Assembly (NCBI GenBank): GCA_014529385.2
Contig: CM043949.1
Location: 145,435,350 to 145,499,349, forward strand
DNA: 64,000 bases
Direction: 5' to 3'
DNA from: Adiantum capillus-veneris
Lineage: Eukaryota; Streptophyta; Polypodiopsida; Polypodiales; Pteridaceae
The first letter of the stretch is position 1; each line of letters opens with the position of its first letter. Position numbers and translations under genes: made by a program. The notes beneath the pieces are model-generated. The model worked only from the letters and a program-made list of their open reading frames with translations. It was not told the origin of the DNA and ran no database searches. Of the stretch, positions 50,101 through 60,342 are shown one piece after another.

Positions 50101-51008
50101 AAGAGGAGCTATCCAAATCTTTTTCAATGAAAGATTTAGGTGTTGCAAAGAGGATACTTGGTATGAAAATATCAAGGGACAGGACGAAGAAGACAATAAA
50201 GCTATCTCAAGAAGATTACATCAAGAAGGTACTAGAAAGGTTTGCAATGCAAAATGCAAAACCAGTTTCTACACCTTTGGCTGGTCACTTTAAATTAACG
50301 AAGGATATGTGCCCAAAGACACAAGAGGAGATAGCCTATATGTCTAAAGTTCTATATGCTGCAGCGGTAGGTTCTCTAATGTATGCTATGGTCTTGACAA
50401 GGCTCGATATTGCACATGCAGTGAGAGTTGTGAGTAGGTTCATGGACAACCCAGGTAAAGAGCATTGGCAAGCTGTGAAGTGGATACTTAGGTATCTAAA
50501 AGGGACAACAACAAATGCTTTGTATTTTGGAGGAACTGATATTTTTCTAGAAGGGTATGCTGATGCAGATATGGCAGGTGACAAAGACACTCGAAGGAGC
50601 ACTAATGGCTATGTGTTCACGGTTGGAGGCACAGCAATAAGCTGGGCTTCAAAGCTGCAGAAAGTGGTTTCACTTTCTACCACGGAAGCAGAGTATGTAG
50701 CAATGATGGAGGCAAACAAAGAAATTCTGTGGCTTCACAGATTCTTAGAAGAGCTTGGATTCAAAAAAGACAATTGTGTCTTGTACAGTGATAGCCAAAG
50801 CGCTATCCATCTTGCGAAGAACTCAGCTTTTCATTCAAGGACAAAGCACATTGAGGTGAGATATCACTTCATACGCACTCTTTTGGAAGAGGGACAACTA
50901 AAGCTAGGAAAGGTGCATACAAGTGAAAATCCTGCAGATATGTTTACAAAGGTGGTTAACAAGGAGAAGTTGAGCTTTTGCTCATCTTCAATCGGCATTC
51001 AAGGATAA
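47127..51008 (+). CDS. gag-pol: Ty1/copia gag-pol polyprotein
   Basis: One open frame of 1293 codons from ATG 47127 (MAEEGKLKIEKFNGKNY). An upstream in-frame GTG at 47118 is less likely to be the start. Domains by approximate residue: gag 1-230; zinc knuckle CWNCGKKGHVKKDC 234-247; protease VDSGASFH near 290; integrase zinc ligands HYRLGH near 418 and CEDC near 449; integrase catalytic D in YDVWGP (480), D in SDNGGEY (544) and E in NGISERM (about 580), giving D-D-35-E; RT MDVNTTFPHGDL and LYVDDMLIA (YVDD near 973); RNase H YADADMAGD, TTEAEY and YSDSQSAI. Some usually conserved positions differ: FPHGDL where relatives have FLHGDL or FLNGDL, and DADMAGD where DADWAGD is usual. The length matches complete copia polyproteins. 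It is probably transcribed from the 5' LTR. Confidence 0.95.
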   Translation: MAEEGKLKIEKFNGKNYQHWKMQIEDYLYQKDLYLPLGSLAKKPATMADEAWIVLDQKAMGIIRLSLASTVAFNVSEMKTTEDLMKSLDDFYEKPSASNKVFLMKRLFNVKMTENGSVAEHLNDFNRNISQLRSVKINFDDEVRALLILSSLPDSWDNLVMAVSNSISGTNTLKFDDVVGVLLSEEMRRRSTGESSSDALSVETRGRLKERFKNQKGRDRSRRSKSRTNSVLECWNCGKKGHVKKDCWSKKKKETESQDNKPTSEANVAGKVEQDTLILSLDNVSNSWIVDSGASFHATPHKQHFQDYTKGNFGYVYLGDDEACEIVGKGTISVKTANGNEWKLKDVRHVPSLRKNLISTGQLDDEGHNITFGNKRWKISKGSLVVAKGEKVGTLYLCTISTQPSACAATTEVDSAVWHYRLGHMSAKGMQILQTKKLLPGLKEVDLEFCEDCVYGKQKRVKFQKSGNERKNKKLELVHYDVWGPASTPSLGGSLYYVTFIDDATRKTWVYVMKNKSDVFSIFQRWKAFVENETGTKVKCLRSDNGGEYCSQAFESFCASNGIRRQRTTPRTPQQNGISERMNMTIMERARSMRLHAGLPLELWAEAVSTYVYLINRSPSTALDGGVPEEAWTDKPVNYAFLKVFGCEAFMHIDRSLRSKLDTKSKKCFFIGYGEGDFGYRLWNPEDGKILRSRDVIFNEQNMYKDYLERKQTKETGDEYMELEDGEDSRTANGDNVQQRQPNEEPQPIPRRSTRASRPLERFVPSFNHLLISDSRETESYEEAMQHESKEEWTKSMQVEMDSLHRNQTWELVELPKGKRALQNKWVYKLKEEEGGKKRYKFRLVVKGFSQKKGIDFNEIFSPVVKMNSIRLVLNLVTAHDLNLEQMDVNTTFPHGDLEEEIYMLQPKGYVVKGKKKMVCRLKKSLYGLKQASRQWYLKFDRWMLDHGFTRCNSDHCVYTENLGDGKFIILMLYVDDMLIASANMQDIKDLKEELSKSFSMKDLGVAKRILGMKISRDRTKKTIKLSQEDYIKKVLERFAMQNAKPVSTPLAGHFKLTKDMCPKTQEEIAYMSKVLYAAAVGSLMYAMVLTRLDIAHAVRVVSRFMDNPGKEHWQAVKWILRYLKGTTTNALYFGGTDIFLEGYADADMAGDKDTRRSTNGYVFTVGGTAISWASKLQKVVSLSTTEAEYVAMMEANKEILWLHRFLEELGFKKDNCVLYSDSQSAIHLAKNSAFHSRTKHIEVRYHFIRTLLEEGQLKLGKVHTSENPADMFTKVVNKEKLSFCSSSIGIQG

Positions 51009-51068
51009 GAAGCCAGAATGGAAAGCAATCACAAGTTTGGTTTGGAGATCAGTCTCCAAGTGGGAGAT

Positions 51069-51836
51069 TGTTAAGTATGGAGCCTGATTTACCCTTGTAA
51101 TTTTCTGTGGTAAAAGCGTACATTTGTAAGGCCCCCATTATGAGGAGAAGCCATCGTGCGTGAAGGAAAATCACTCACCGGAAACCTCCGTCCCCGAGAC
51201 TTTTTTTTCGCCGAAATATTCTTTTTCGCCGGAATATTATGACCGGACGGTGGCCGGAAAGTGATCGAAAAACAACCGGTCGGTTGGCCGGTAGTCAATG
51301 GCCGATGGCCAGTGGTCGGAAGTCAATGGCCGGTGGTCGGTGGTCGGAAGTCAATGGCCGGTGATCGGTGACCGAATTCAATGGCCGGTGGTCGAATTCA
51401 AAAGCGGACTTGTTTTCTCAAGGACGGCCACACATGGGTGGATTGGAGGGTCTGATTTGGACTTATTCGCACAAGGGCGGCTACACATGGCTGTCTCTCA
51501 TAAGAGAGGGCAACCCTTTTTACCTATAAAAGGAGGCCATTTCTACACACATTTCATAGTGTGAAGTTGATGCAACAAGATGAGTGTGAGGTGGTGAGAG
51601 TGAAGCAAAGCGGGAGTTCCATTAAGGGTATAATCCCTTTATAAACTACTTTTTGTTTTGAAGTACTAAAACCATTGAGTGGCTGCTTTCCCGTGGACGT
51701 AACCCACATTGGGTGAACCACGTATATCGTGTGTACTCTCTCTCTCTCTACTCTATAATCTCGTGTATATAAATCTGTCTCTCTCCATTAAGTACTCTAC
51801 TCAATTATCTATTTAGCTACGTTTTATTTCCTAAGA
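51069..51836 (+). repeat. Element D 3' LTR
   Basis: 768 bp. It lacks part of the internal sequence of the 5' LTR near 46390-46430, has a shorter (CT)n tract (about 51737-51749) and ends CCTAAGA. Most differences from the 5' LTR are C-to-T or G-to-A changes in this copy. Confidence 0.94.
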
Positions 51837-54627
51837 GAAGCTCCAAGAGGATTTAAACTACCTCTCCCTCCTCAAAGCTTGCCTCAGTACGAAAGTACTA
51901 AGGATCTGCATCGTGTCCACCACGTCCACACCTTCATCATCTGCCATGGATTTCCACTTGCAATCTTACTTGGGGACTATCTTATTGTCACATATGCAAA
52001 ATGTGGTGCCCTTAATGATGCCTGCCTCACATCAGGAACACTACCCTGTCAAACGGTCTTTCATGGTCTGCTCTGATCTCTGCTTATGCTGATTGTGGTC
52101 GCAGTCGCGAAGCACTGTAACTACACCAAAACATGGCAGATGAGGCTATTGTGGTCGCAGTCGCGAAGCACTCTAACTACACCAAAACATGGCAGATGAG
52201 GCTATTGAGCCGAATGATTATACTTTTGTCAGCCTCCTCAAGGCTTGTGCTAATACATGCAATGTTGAACTGGGCAGGAAATTGCATGCGGATATATGTA
52301 TCAATGGATATGCAACGGATCTTTTTGTTGCAAACACCCTAGTGAGCATGTATGGAAAATGCAGAGAGACTACTGAGGCTGAGCAAGTGTTTCAAGGATT
52401 GTCTCGGCGTGACATAGTATCCTGGACTGCAATGATCTCGGCTTATGTAGATGTGGGTTTAGGAGAAGAGTCTCTCTTGGCATACAGGCAGATGTAAGAG
52501 GAAAATGTAAGTCCTAATAAGTTGACATTTGTGATGGTTCTTCAGGCTTGCTGCTGCCTGGTAGAGAGGGAAGAGGTGGCAGGTGTGGATCTTCTCTTAT
52601 CCGCGGAGATGCCTTTAGATATAGGACAGGCATGCCATGTCGATGCACAGAGAGTGGGCTTTATGCCAGATGCCCTCCTTTCAAACACTCTTGTAACTAC
52701 GTACAGTAAATGTGGTGCGATACAACAGGCAGAGGCTGCTTGAGGCACCCTTCACCACCCTCACATTTTGTCATGGAATGCAATGCTGTCTACGTACATT
52801 CAACAGGGTGAAGGAAAGAAAGCTTTACAGTTGTTTAGAAAGATGCACTATGAAGGTGTAACTCCAGAATTACACACCTTTGTTTTTGCCCTACAGGCAT
52901 GCAGCATCCTTGCAGGTAATGAAGATGCCTCTATAGTTGAGGGCCACTCTGCAGTAGAGGTTGCACTAGACATCGGTCTTTGTTTACATGAGGATGCATG
53001 TAGGAAGGGCTGTGTCTCTGATGTTTTTGTTGGTACAGCTCTCTTGAGCATGCTTGGCAAGGTAGGGAGGGTTTTGGATGCAGAAAATGTTTTTGTGGGA
53101 CTATTGCATCATGACCTTGCATCATGCAATGCAATGCTTACTATGTATGTTGAACAGGGTGAAGGGAACAAGGCATTACGACTCTACAGACAAATTTGCG
53201 AAGAAGGTATGTGTCCAAATCAGCCGACATTTGTTGCATGTCTTCAAGCGTGTGGCTCCTTGGAAGAAGAGCAAGAAGACAAAGATCTCGGGGGTACTAC
53301 AGTCAAAGCAATCTCCGTGGAGATTTTTCAGGGATTGCATGCAGATGCCCTGCGTAAGGGCTATGTGACTGATGTCCTTGTTGCCAACACACTCATCAGC
53401 ATATATGGCAAGCTTGGGTCGTTCAAGGAGGCACAGGATGTTTTTTGTGCTTTGCCTGAATGTACTGTTGTCTCATGGACTGCCATGCTTTCCATATTTA
53501 CAGAGCAAAATTTGGGACACGGCTTTGCAGTTGTTCCGCCTAATGCAAGAAGAAAATATTAGTCCAAACGAGCTGACGTACGTGGCCGGCCTTCAAGCGT
53601 GTGCATCTCTGGGAGAGTCGCATGATATTATGGAGGACTTAGGCTCTTTCAAGGCTAGATATTTGGAAATTGGACAGGCATTACACACAGATGCATGTAG
53701 AGAGGGTTTCACTTCGGATGTTCTTGTCTGCTCTACCATCCTCAGCATCTATGGAATATGTGGGAGTCTTCGGAAAGCGGAGAGTGTGTTTAACTCGCTG
53801 CCTTGCTGTCATATGGATGCCTGCAATGCAATGCTCGCTTTGTATGTTGTAGAGGGTGAAGGAGAGAAGGCTGTATCGTTGTATAAAACTATGCAGAAAG
53901 AGCTTGTTTCTTTCAATTGCTCTACCCATTGCTGCATTACAAGCCTGCAGTGATATAGCTCATTTAGAAACATGTTATGAGCTTCATTTTCACACTCTTC
54001 TCTTGGAGTTTGACCGCGTTCCCTTTGTAAATGCCACTCTTATTCATGCATATGGAAGTTCTGCCAGCATGTTTGACGCAGAGGTGGTTTTCGATAAATA
54101 TCCAGAGCCTTCAATTGGCTCATGGACCTCGTGCATTGCTGGTTATGCAGGTGTTGGAAACCCAATTAGAGCGCTACAAATGCTAGAGAACCTCCAACTG
54201 GCAGGCCATATTCCTAACATGATAACACTAACTTCGGTCTTGTCAGCTTGCAGTCGGGCTGGATTTGTCAGTGATGGGATTGAGCATTTTGTGTGCATGA
54301 ATGGAGAGCAGGGGTTGGACTTGGATTTAAAACAGTATAGCATAGTGTTAGACCTTTCGGCATGCAGGGGACTTTAATAGAGCGAGTGACATGTTGCTGA
54401 ATATGCCATTGCAGCCTGACCTTACTGTGTGGTCATGCTTGCTAGGCGCGTGTCGTTTACTTTGTCATGTTGAGCTAGCTGAATATGCTTTTGAACAAAT
54501 CATGAAATTTCAGCCTCAGTGGGCTGCACCGTATGTGCTAATGTCCAACACATATGCAGATAAACTGCAGAAGTTTGCAGAACTTGCAGAGCTACATATA
54601 GAGGATGTGTTAAGAATACAACGGTAG
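51837..54627 (+). pseudogene. PLS/E-class pentatricopeptide repeat (PPR) gene, broken
   Basis: PPR proteins bind RNA in plastids or mitochondria, and E-class members are RNA-editing factors. At least seven repeats are readable: TYAKCGALNDAC, SLLKACANTCNVELGRKLHADI, TLVSMYGKCRETTEAEQVF, RRDIVSWTAMISAYV, ILSWNAMLSTYIQQGEGKKALQLF and further copies. An E-motif-like end follows (PLQPDLTVWSCLLGACR...YVLMSNTYAD, 54391-54627). No DYW domain is seen. Several repeats hold an acidic ~20-residue insert between QAC and LH-DA. Lesions: frameshift near 52060, TAA near 52118, a 56 bp tandem duplication (52093/52149), TAA 52495-52497, TGA 52741-52743, and frameshifts near 53510, 53920 and 54358. Element D also split off its start. 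Confidence 0.88.
52093..52204. repeat. 56 bp tandem duplication in the PPR pseudogene
   Basis: TTGTGGTCGCAGTCGCGAAG starts at 52093 and 52149. The unit is not a multiple of three, so it shifts the frame. The copies differ at CTGTAA versus CTCTAA. Confidence 0.9.
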
Positions 54628-54639
54628 TGTGTCCGCACC

Positions 54640-55984
54640 CCCACGTCCTGGGGTTTGTAATATATAATTTTTTACATGGGAGGCACAATATGCCAGTGCA
54701 GTACCATCAATGCACCAAACCCACGTACTATTCTCTATGCCTGTTCCCACCATATATGCTGGCAGCCGCATTAGAAGTAACAAGTGCTGTTTTTAGGTCT
54801 ATTTGGCAAGCTCTGAACTATCATGAGTTCAACTAAATACAGGGACCTTTGTTGATTTTGTGAAGAGTTTTCTTAATGTTTCTGACATAAAAGATGGAGA
54901 AGTAAACTTTGTCATGCATGAAATTTACCTTTCAAGATTTCCTCATGTAATGTAATGATAAGTCCCTATGATAACCAACCATGTCCAGCCGCTTGGCTGC
55001 TATTGCCCTAAATCTCTCCTTGAAAGGCCTCGCTTTGTCATCTTGAATTGCAAACTGTAGTCTAGTTTGGTGGTACTAATATGGAGTTGAATTGACATCA
55101 GCAGATTGTGTATCTACAGCTGCTCTTTTATCAAAATTGGCTTCAATGTGAGCATGTTACATTGGCTTTGTGCTGCCAATACTCAATGTCGAAGCCAGTT
55201 ATTTTCCGAACAGCTCTCTGGCATAAAACTAGGCCACTCATCAGATCTCAACACACAGGTTGTGTAAGTGAATGGTATGGTAATGAAGGCAAATAAGAGC
55301 TTCTCTTGTCCAAAGAAATTGGGCAAGTTGGCATCACTAGCTTTAAAAGGTATTAAAAGCAATGCAGGTTTACTCGCATGTAGTCGATTAAAGCTCATTG
55401 GTTTGGGTGGGATGAATGCTCATATGAGGGCTTTGGAATATGTGTTTAGCCCTAATATGTGTTTCACAATTCACACCTGTAATGCCCTAGCTTACGTGTT
55501 GGAAGTGGGAAATAGTTTTTAAACGATCTTCAAAACTAGTATACTTACTGCAATCCTAGACAATAAGAATCTCTATCTTATTAGTGGATATGTCTTCCAA
55601 ATCCTAGGGTCTCCAGCACTTGAGCAATCATAAGACTTAACAATGTGGCCCTACTTGTAAGAAAGAGCTTGACTCCTTGTGAGATGCTTTTACACCATGG
55701 ATAGCTCTGGGAGTTTCCTAGTTTGAGCTTTTTATGCTTTGAAACAAGCACTTTGTTGCATAAGAGTCTAGTCTTTATATATAAAACATCGTATACCTTA
55801 AAGATATATCCAATTCTTGTCGAGGGTAATCTTACATTTGGTTTGCATACCTTGGGTCTTTCTCTTGAGCTTGGATCTCTCATCTTTCCCACTCTATGTG
55901 CACCATACATACTATCCCTAGACATAGCAAGTCTATTTATTAGAAGTTCTTGATAGCAATTGCAAGAGACACCTATTTTAGTTC
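54640..55984. other. Downstream flank, nothing recognised
   Basis: No motif-bearing ORF. Several 60-110 codon frames on both strands look random. Confidence 0.4.
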
Positions 55985-56299
55985 TTGATAGCCTATTTTA
56001 GTGCGCATACCGACACCTATTTAGATGCATATTTTGAAGCCAATTTCAGTGCGCATTTTGATGCTCCTAACGGCGCCTGTATTGACGAATGCTGCAAAAA
56101 CAGAACTTGCGGGCTTTTCCTGCGCATTTTCACTCATTCCTTCTTCTCCTCCCTTACTCTCCTCCTCACTTGCTGCAGAATTGCTGCCGTAGGGCTTGCT
56201 GGACTTGAGATTTCCACTCACACGCAACCCCCCCCCCCTACAAGGTAAAATTATTTTTAAGATTCATAGTAGGTTTGTTCACTTTTTGGTGTGTGTGAG

Positions 56300-56340
56300 T
56301 AAACATAGTGTGTGTGTGTGTGTGTGTGTGTCTATGTGTG
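56300..56340. repeat. Short (GT)n microsatellite
   Basis: TGTGTGTGTG run with small interruptions. A CA-rich patch lies at about 56430-56465. Confidence 0.85.
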
Positions 56341-56869
56341 TGTTTTTGCAGGTTTGGCAACATTTCTTCAAGTGCTTCTTCCTAAAAAAGGCCGCATGTG
56401 AGTGCTCTATCATTCTCCTTTTTTTGCATACACACATACACACACACATTCACATAAACATGCACGCAAATAAATAAAAATGCACATTAGCTTGTTAACA
56501 ATCTAAACACCCTAAGTACGACGCACACACATTTTTTAAGAAAACATTTTAAAAAATATAATATCTTTGTTATTTTATAAATAAAAATCATCATTAACAA
56601 AGAAAGATAATGGCATTTGATCATTGTAAAAAAAAAAGACTATTTTTATTTATATCATTTTATAATCAATTTTTTTATTTTTTTATATAAATTAATTTAG
56701 AAATTAATAAATTTTATTTTTCTATTAATTGTGACGTGTCATAAGTGTTGTAAATTAGAGTGTGTTAGGTTCTAATTATCATTGGTTAACTTTATGCGTT
56801 TTGCAAATCGTCGATCGATGATGTTATGTCGATCGCTTATGACAAATCGACGTTACGTTGATCGGACGT

Positions 56870-57660
56870 AGTTGCCCGCTTTAGGCTAGTCGATTAACTA
56901 GGGTTAGCTCCTTAATGCTAACCGTTTAGGTAATCAGTCGCTTAACCGCTTAAAACTATTCCGTATTTAAGCCGTTGAAGGCTAGCTGCTTAAGTATTCA
57001 ATCGCTTAGCCAAACCACTTAGTCCTACCCGCTTTGTTATTTAGTCACTTAGCCATTTACGGCTAGTCGCTTAGATTTAATCGGTATTTAGATGGCTTAG
57101 AGCTTGTCGCTTAAGGCTAGCCGCTTAGGTATTCAGTCGCTCGCTGGACTAATCAGTATTTAGACTGTTGAAGATTAGACGCTTAGAGCTAGCTGCTTAG
57201 TGTTAATCGCCTTTGGCTAGCCGCGCGCTTAGGTATTCCGTCGCTTATCCGTGCCGCTAGATCCTATCCCCTTCTTTATTTAGCCGCTTAAAACTAGTCA
57301 CATAGAACTAATCAATATTCACACCGCTTAATTAGGGTTAGGGTTAATCGCTTAGGTATTCAGTCGCTTAGCCGCGTCGCTTTTAGGCCTATCCGCTTCA
57401 TTATTTAGCCGTTTAGCTGTTTGATCAGGGCTAGTCGCTTAGGACGAATTGTATTCAGATCGCGTAGGGCTTACTGCTTCTTAGGGCTTGCTGCTTAGAG
57501 CGATCCGTTTAAGTAATCAACCTCTTTGCCAAAATGTTTAGGCATACCCGCTTCGTTGTTTAGTCGCTTAGCCGCTTAGGGCTAGCTGATTAGGTATATT
57601 TCAATCACTTAGCCGCTTGGGACTAGCCGCTAAGGGCTAGTCGGTATTCAGGCCTATGGT
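56870..57660. repeat. Degenerate GCTTAG-rich satellite
   Basis: About 800 bp built from variants of CGCTTAGGGCTAGTCGCTTAG and GGTATTCAGTCGCTTAGCC. The GGTATTCAGTCGC phrase recurs near 56934, 56992, 57130, 57232, 57354 and 57511, giving a loose higher-order period of roughly 60-160 bp. One stretch reads TTAGGGTTAGGGTTA (near 57333). It is not coding. Confidence 0.7.
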
Positions 57661-58085
57661 TTGGTCGTTGTTTAAGCTTTTATTTTGTGGGTTTTTTATG
57701 CTTACAATTTTTCTCATTTGTATTGAATGTACCTCTCGCTTTTCAATGTCAAAATGTAGGTGGAGTGCGGTTGCTTTGCCCAAAATTTATTTTGCAAGTG
57801 TTTTGACGTAAGAACAGGTATTGGAATAGGCGTCGGTATGCGCATCAAAATTAGCCATCGGAATAGGCATCGATATGCACGCTAAAATCAACGTTGGAGT
57901 GTTATTCTATTTTTGTGCTTATTTAAACGGGTACATTGAGGCTTATATCACCGCATATTTTGATGACTAATATATCGACGTTTATACCGATGATACGATA
58001 TCCATGTTGATACCGACACTCATACCAGGGCTTTTTATTCTTAAAAAAAACTTACTATTGTCGGTACGGGCATCGATATTCGCAC

Positions 58086-58115
58086 AACGTGTTGTAGTGT
58101 CCACTACAACATGTT
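58086..58115. other. Perfectly placed hairpin, 14 bp stem
   Basis: AACGTGTTGTAGTG, a 2-base loop (TC), then CACTACAACATGTT. There is one mismatch in the stem. It is not followed by a T-run typical of a terminator. Confidence 0.7.
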
Positions 58116-58489
58116 GGGCTTAAAAATATCATTATGAGTGAGCTAAAAATCGTGATCCTTCGCTTCAAAGATGCCCAAAATTGATGCAGTAAACTTATCT
58201 TAGCTTTGTAATACCTTTGGGAACCTCTCTCCAACAAAAAAATAGTGAAAATACTCAATAATTGAAATGATCAATTTGAGCCATAGACAACTCCTATCTC
58301 CTACCAACCCAAATCATGCAATAAAAGCAGCTTAACTAAAGAATAAAAAATGGGAGATTAGTACTATGAAGTCATACTTATAAAACGACAAATTGAATGT
58401 ATGAGATCTCAATCTGAATTCTTAACAGGAGCTCACAACATTGTATGTTGCTTAGCTCACGTTACAACCTCTACAAATCTTCTTAAGTG

Positions 58490-59590
58490 ATTCATAAATA
58501 GCTCAAATGGCGTCTATTGGAACGTGTTGATTGCAGGATATGCCCAACATAAGAAAGCTCTAGGATGTTTTGAACGGTTGTGTAGAGAAGCCCTCTCTCC
58601 AGATGCAATCATCTATGCTTGCACCTTGAAGCTTAGTTGGCCTTACGCAAGACTTTCACATGAGTTTTATGTCTAGAATGGCTATGTTGTCTCTTGCAAC
58701 TTATTGATTGTAGGATATCTTCAACATGGCTATGGCAAGGAAGCGGTGAGCTATTGTAGCTAGATGCAAAGATAAGGGCTTCTTCCAAATGCAATCACCT
58801 ATGATTGCACCTTGAAGCTTGTGGCATCACGTACGACCTTCACATGGGTGTGGAAATTCACAATGAGATTGCTAAGGCTATTTATTGGAGAAACATGTTC
58901 TCCTTGGCAATGCTTTGGTCAATATGTATGTCAAATATGTTGCCCTTACAAAAGCACATAAAGTTCTTGATGAGCTATCTACATGAAATGTCATTTCTTG
59001 GAACTCGTTGATGCTAGACTATGCCCGATATGAAATCGGGGCTTTGGTCAATATGTATGTCAATTGTGATGCCCTTACAAAAGCACATAAATTTCTTGAT
59101 GACCTTGGTCAATATGTGTGTCAATTGTGATGCCCTTACATAAATTCTCTCAAATTGTGTTGATTTCAAGGTATGCCCAACACGTTTGTGGCAAGGAAGC
59201 TCTTGTTAAATTTGATTGCAAGATAAGTCCAATATGGTTGTGGCAAGGAAGATTTGGGTTGTTTTAATCACATGCAAACGAAATGCATTTCTCCAAATGA
59301 AAGCACCTATGCTTTACACCTTGAACGCCTCTGGCCTTACAAAAGGCCTTCACATGGGTGAAGGAATTTACAAAAGATATTGCTAGTTATAAGAGGCGGC
59401 TAGAAAAACATATTGTGCTTGCCAATGCTTTGGCTGATATGTATGCCGATTGTGGTGCACTTACAAAAGCTTCTTAATGAGATCTCTGTGTGAAATATGA
59501 GCGCGTGGCAAGGATGTTATCCCAGTGTGTGCGAGATATGACCAATGTGTCTGTGGCAAGGAAGCTTTGAGCTATTTGACCCATTATCTG
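58490..59590 (+). pseudogene. Heavily decayed PPR gene fossil
   Basis: Translated in shifting frames, the stretch gives PPR text: YWNVLIAGYAQHKKALGCFERL, LPNAITYDCTLKL, LVNMYV-CDALTKAHKFLD, ISWNSL, ANALADMYADCGALTKAS. Phrases such as GTCAATATGTATGTCAA...CCCTTACAAAAGCACATAAA recur at least three times (near 58918, 59038, 59105), as expected for PPR repeats or their duplication. Stops and frame changes are frequent, so it is a fossil. It is unlike the 51.8 kb gene in detail. Confidence 0.65.
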
Positions 59591-60193
59591 ATAATAGGAG
59601 CCAATTAACAATTTTGAAAAGAAGCTATCTATAGACTATCCTCTAATAAGCTTGCAAAATCCTCATTGTAGCATAGAAGACACTTCAATTCTAGGGGATT
59701 GCTTTAGCTTCAATTCTTCAATAATAGTTGTAAGTGTTTAATTTATCTTGTATCTACAAATTGATTATATCGAGGTGTTAACTTTCGTTCTTTGCAGGAA
59801 AAAAACGTACTTTTATCTCTCTTCCATCTCTAGGAAAAAAAAGCCAAGAGTCTCTCGGCGCTAACAAAAAGAAGGGACCGTCTTTTTGTGAATATTTTAA
59901 CACAAGAGAATAGTGCAACCTCCCTCCACACGCTCATCTAATGATCATGTGTGCAGTTTGGTACTCTCCTTCATTCACATGGTAGTCCTCATAGTACCAA
60001 TATAGCTCAAATTTAATATTATAATAACTGTTGTCATGCCATACAACACCATTGTCAGGCCTAGGGTAAGACGGGCCAGGGCCAAGGGCCATGACATATG
60101 CGATACAGGGGCGCCTATATTTAGCACGCCAAGGGCCTATATTAGGAATGGTTGGGTGTAGAGTTGCATGTGCTAGTCCCCAGTCTCTCATAT

Positions 60194-60205
60194 TGGTATC
60201 AGAGC
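60194..60205 (+). other. Orphan copia-type primer-binding site
   Basis: TGGTATCAGAGC three bases after CTCTCTCA-like text resembles an LTR end plus initiator-Met primer site. I cannot find a paired LTR or gag/pol domains downstream, so the element is either truncated or the match is coincidental. Confidence 0.35.
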
Positions 60206-60258
60206 TGAAGGAAGTAGGGTAGCTATGGAGGAGGGGAGAAGCATGGGCATCGACTCGT

Positions 60259-60259
<1 letters not shown>

Positions 60260-60339
<80 letters not shown>
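60260..60339. repeat. (TC)n microsatellite
   Basis: About 80 bp of pure TC, 55 bp downstream of the orphan primer-like site. Confidence 0.97.

Positions 60340-60342
<3 letters not shown>

Larger units (their letters stand above)
46245..51836 (+). mobile_element. Ty1/copia element D with intact gag-pol
   Basis: 5' LTR 46245-47053 and 3' LTR 51069-51836 bracket a primer site TGGTATCAGAGC (47056-47067), one long ORF (47127-51008) and a polypurine tract AAGTGGGAGAT (about 51058-51068). Perfect 5 bp target duplications GAAGC flank it (46240-46244, 51837-51841). The 3' LTR ends in GA instead of CA, one substitution. Over the last ~460 bp the LTRs differ at about 16 sites by eye. It interrupts a PPR gene. 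The solo LTR at 13591 belongs to the same family. Confidence 0.96.
55985..58050. repeat. Imperfect inverted pair, ~1.8 kb apart
   Basis: TTTTAGTGCGCATACCGACACCTATT near 55998-56023 is complementary, with mismatches, to AATAGGCGTCGGTATGCGCATCAAAATT near 57825-57852, and again to AATAGGCATCGATATGCACG near 57866. This could mark termini of a decayed DNA element, or simply a dispersed repeat in both orientations. No transposase is visible between them. Confidence 0.35.

Noticed and set aside
57333-57350. Interstitial telomere
   Set aside because: Only two TTAGGG words in a degenerate satellite. Most plant telomeres are TTTAGGG, and the surrounding repeat is different.
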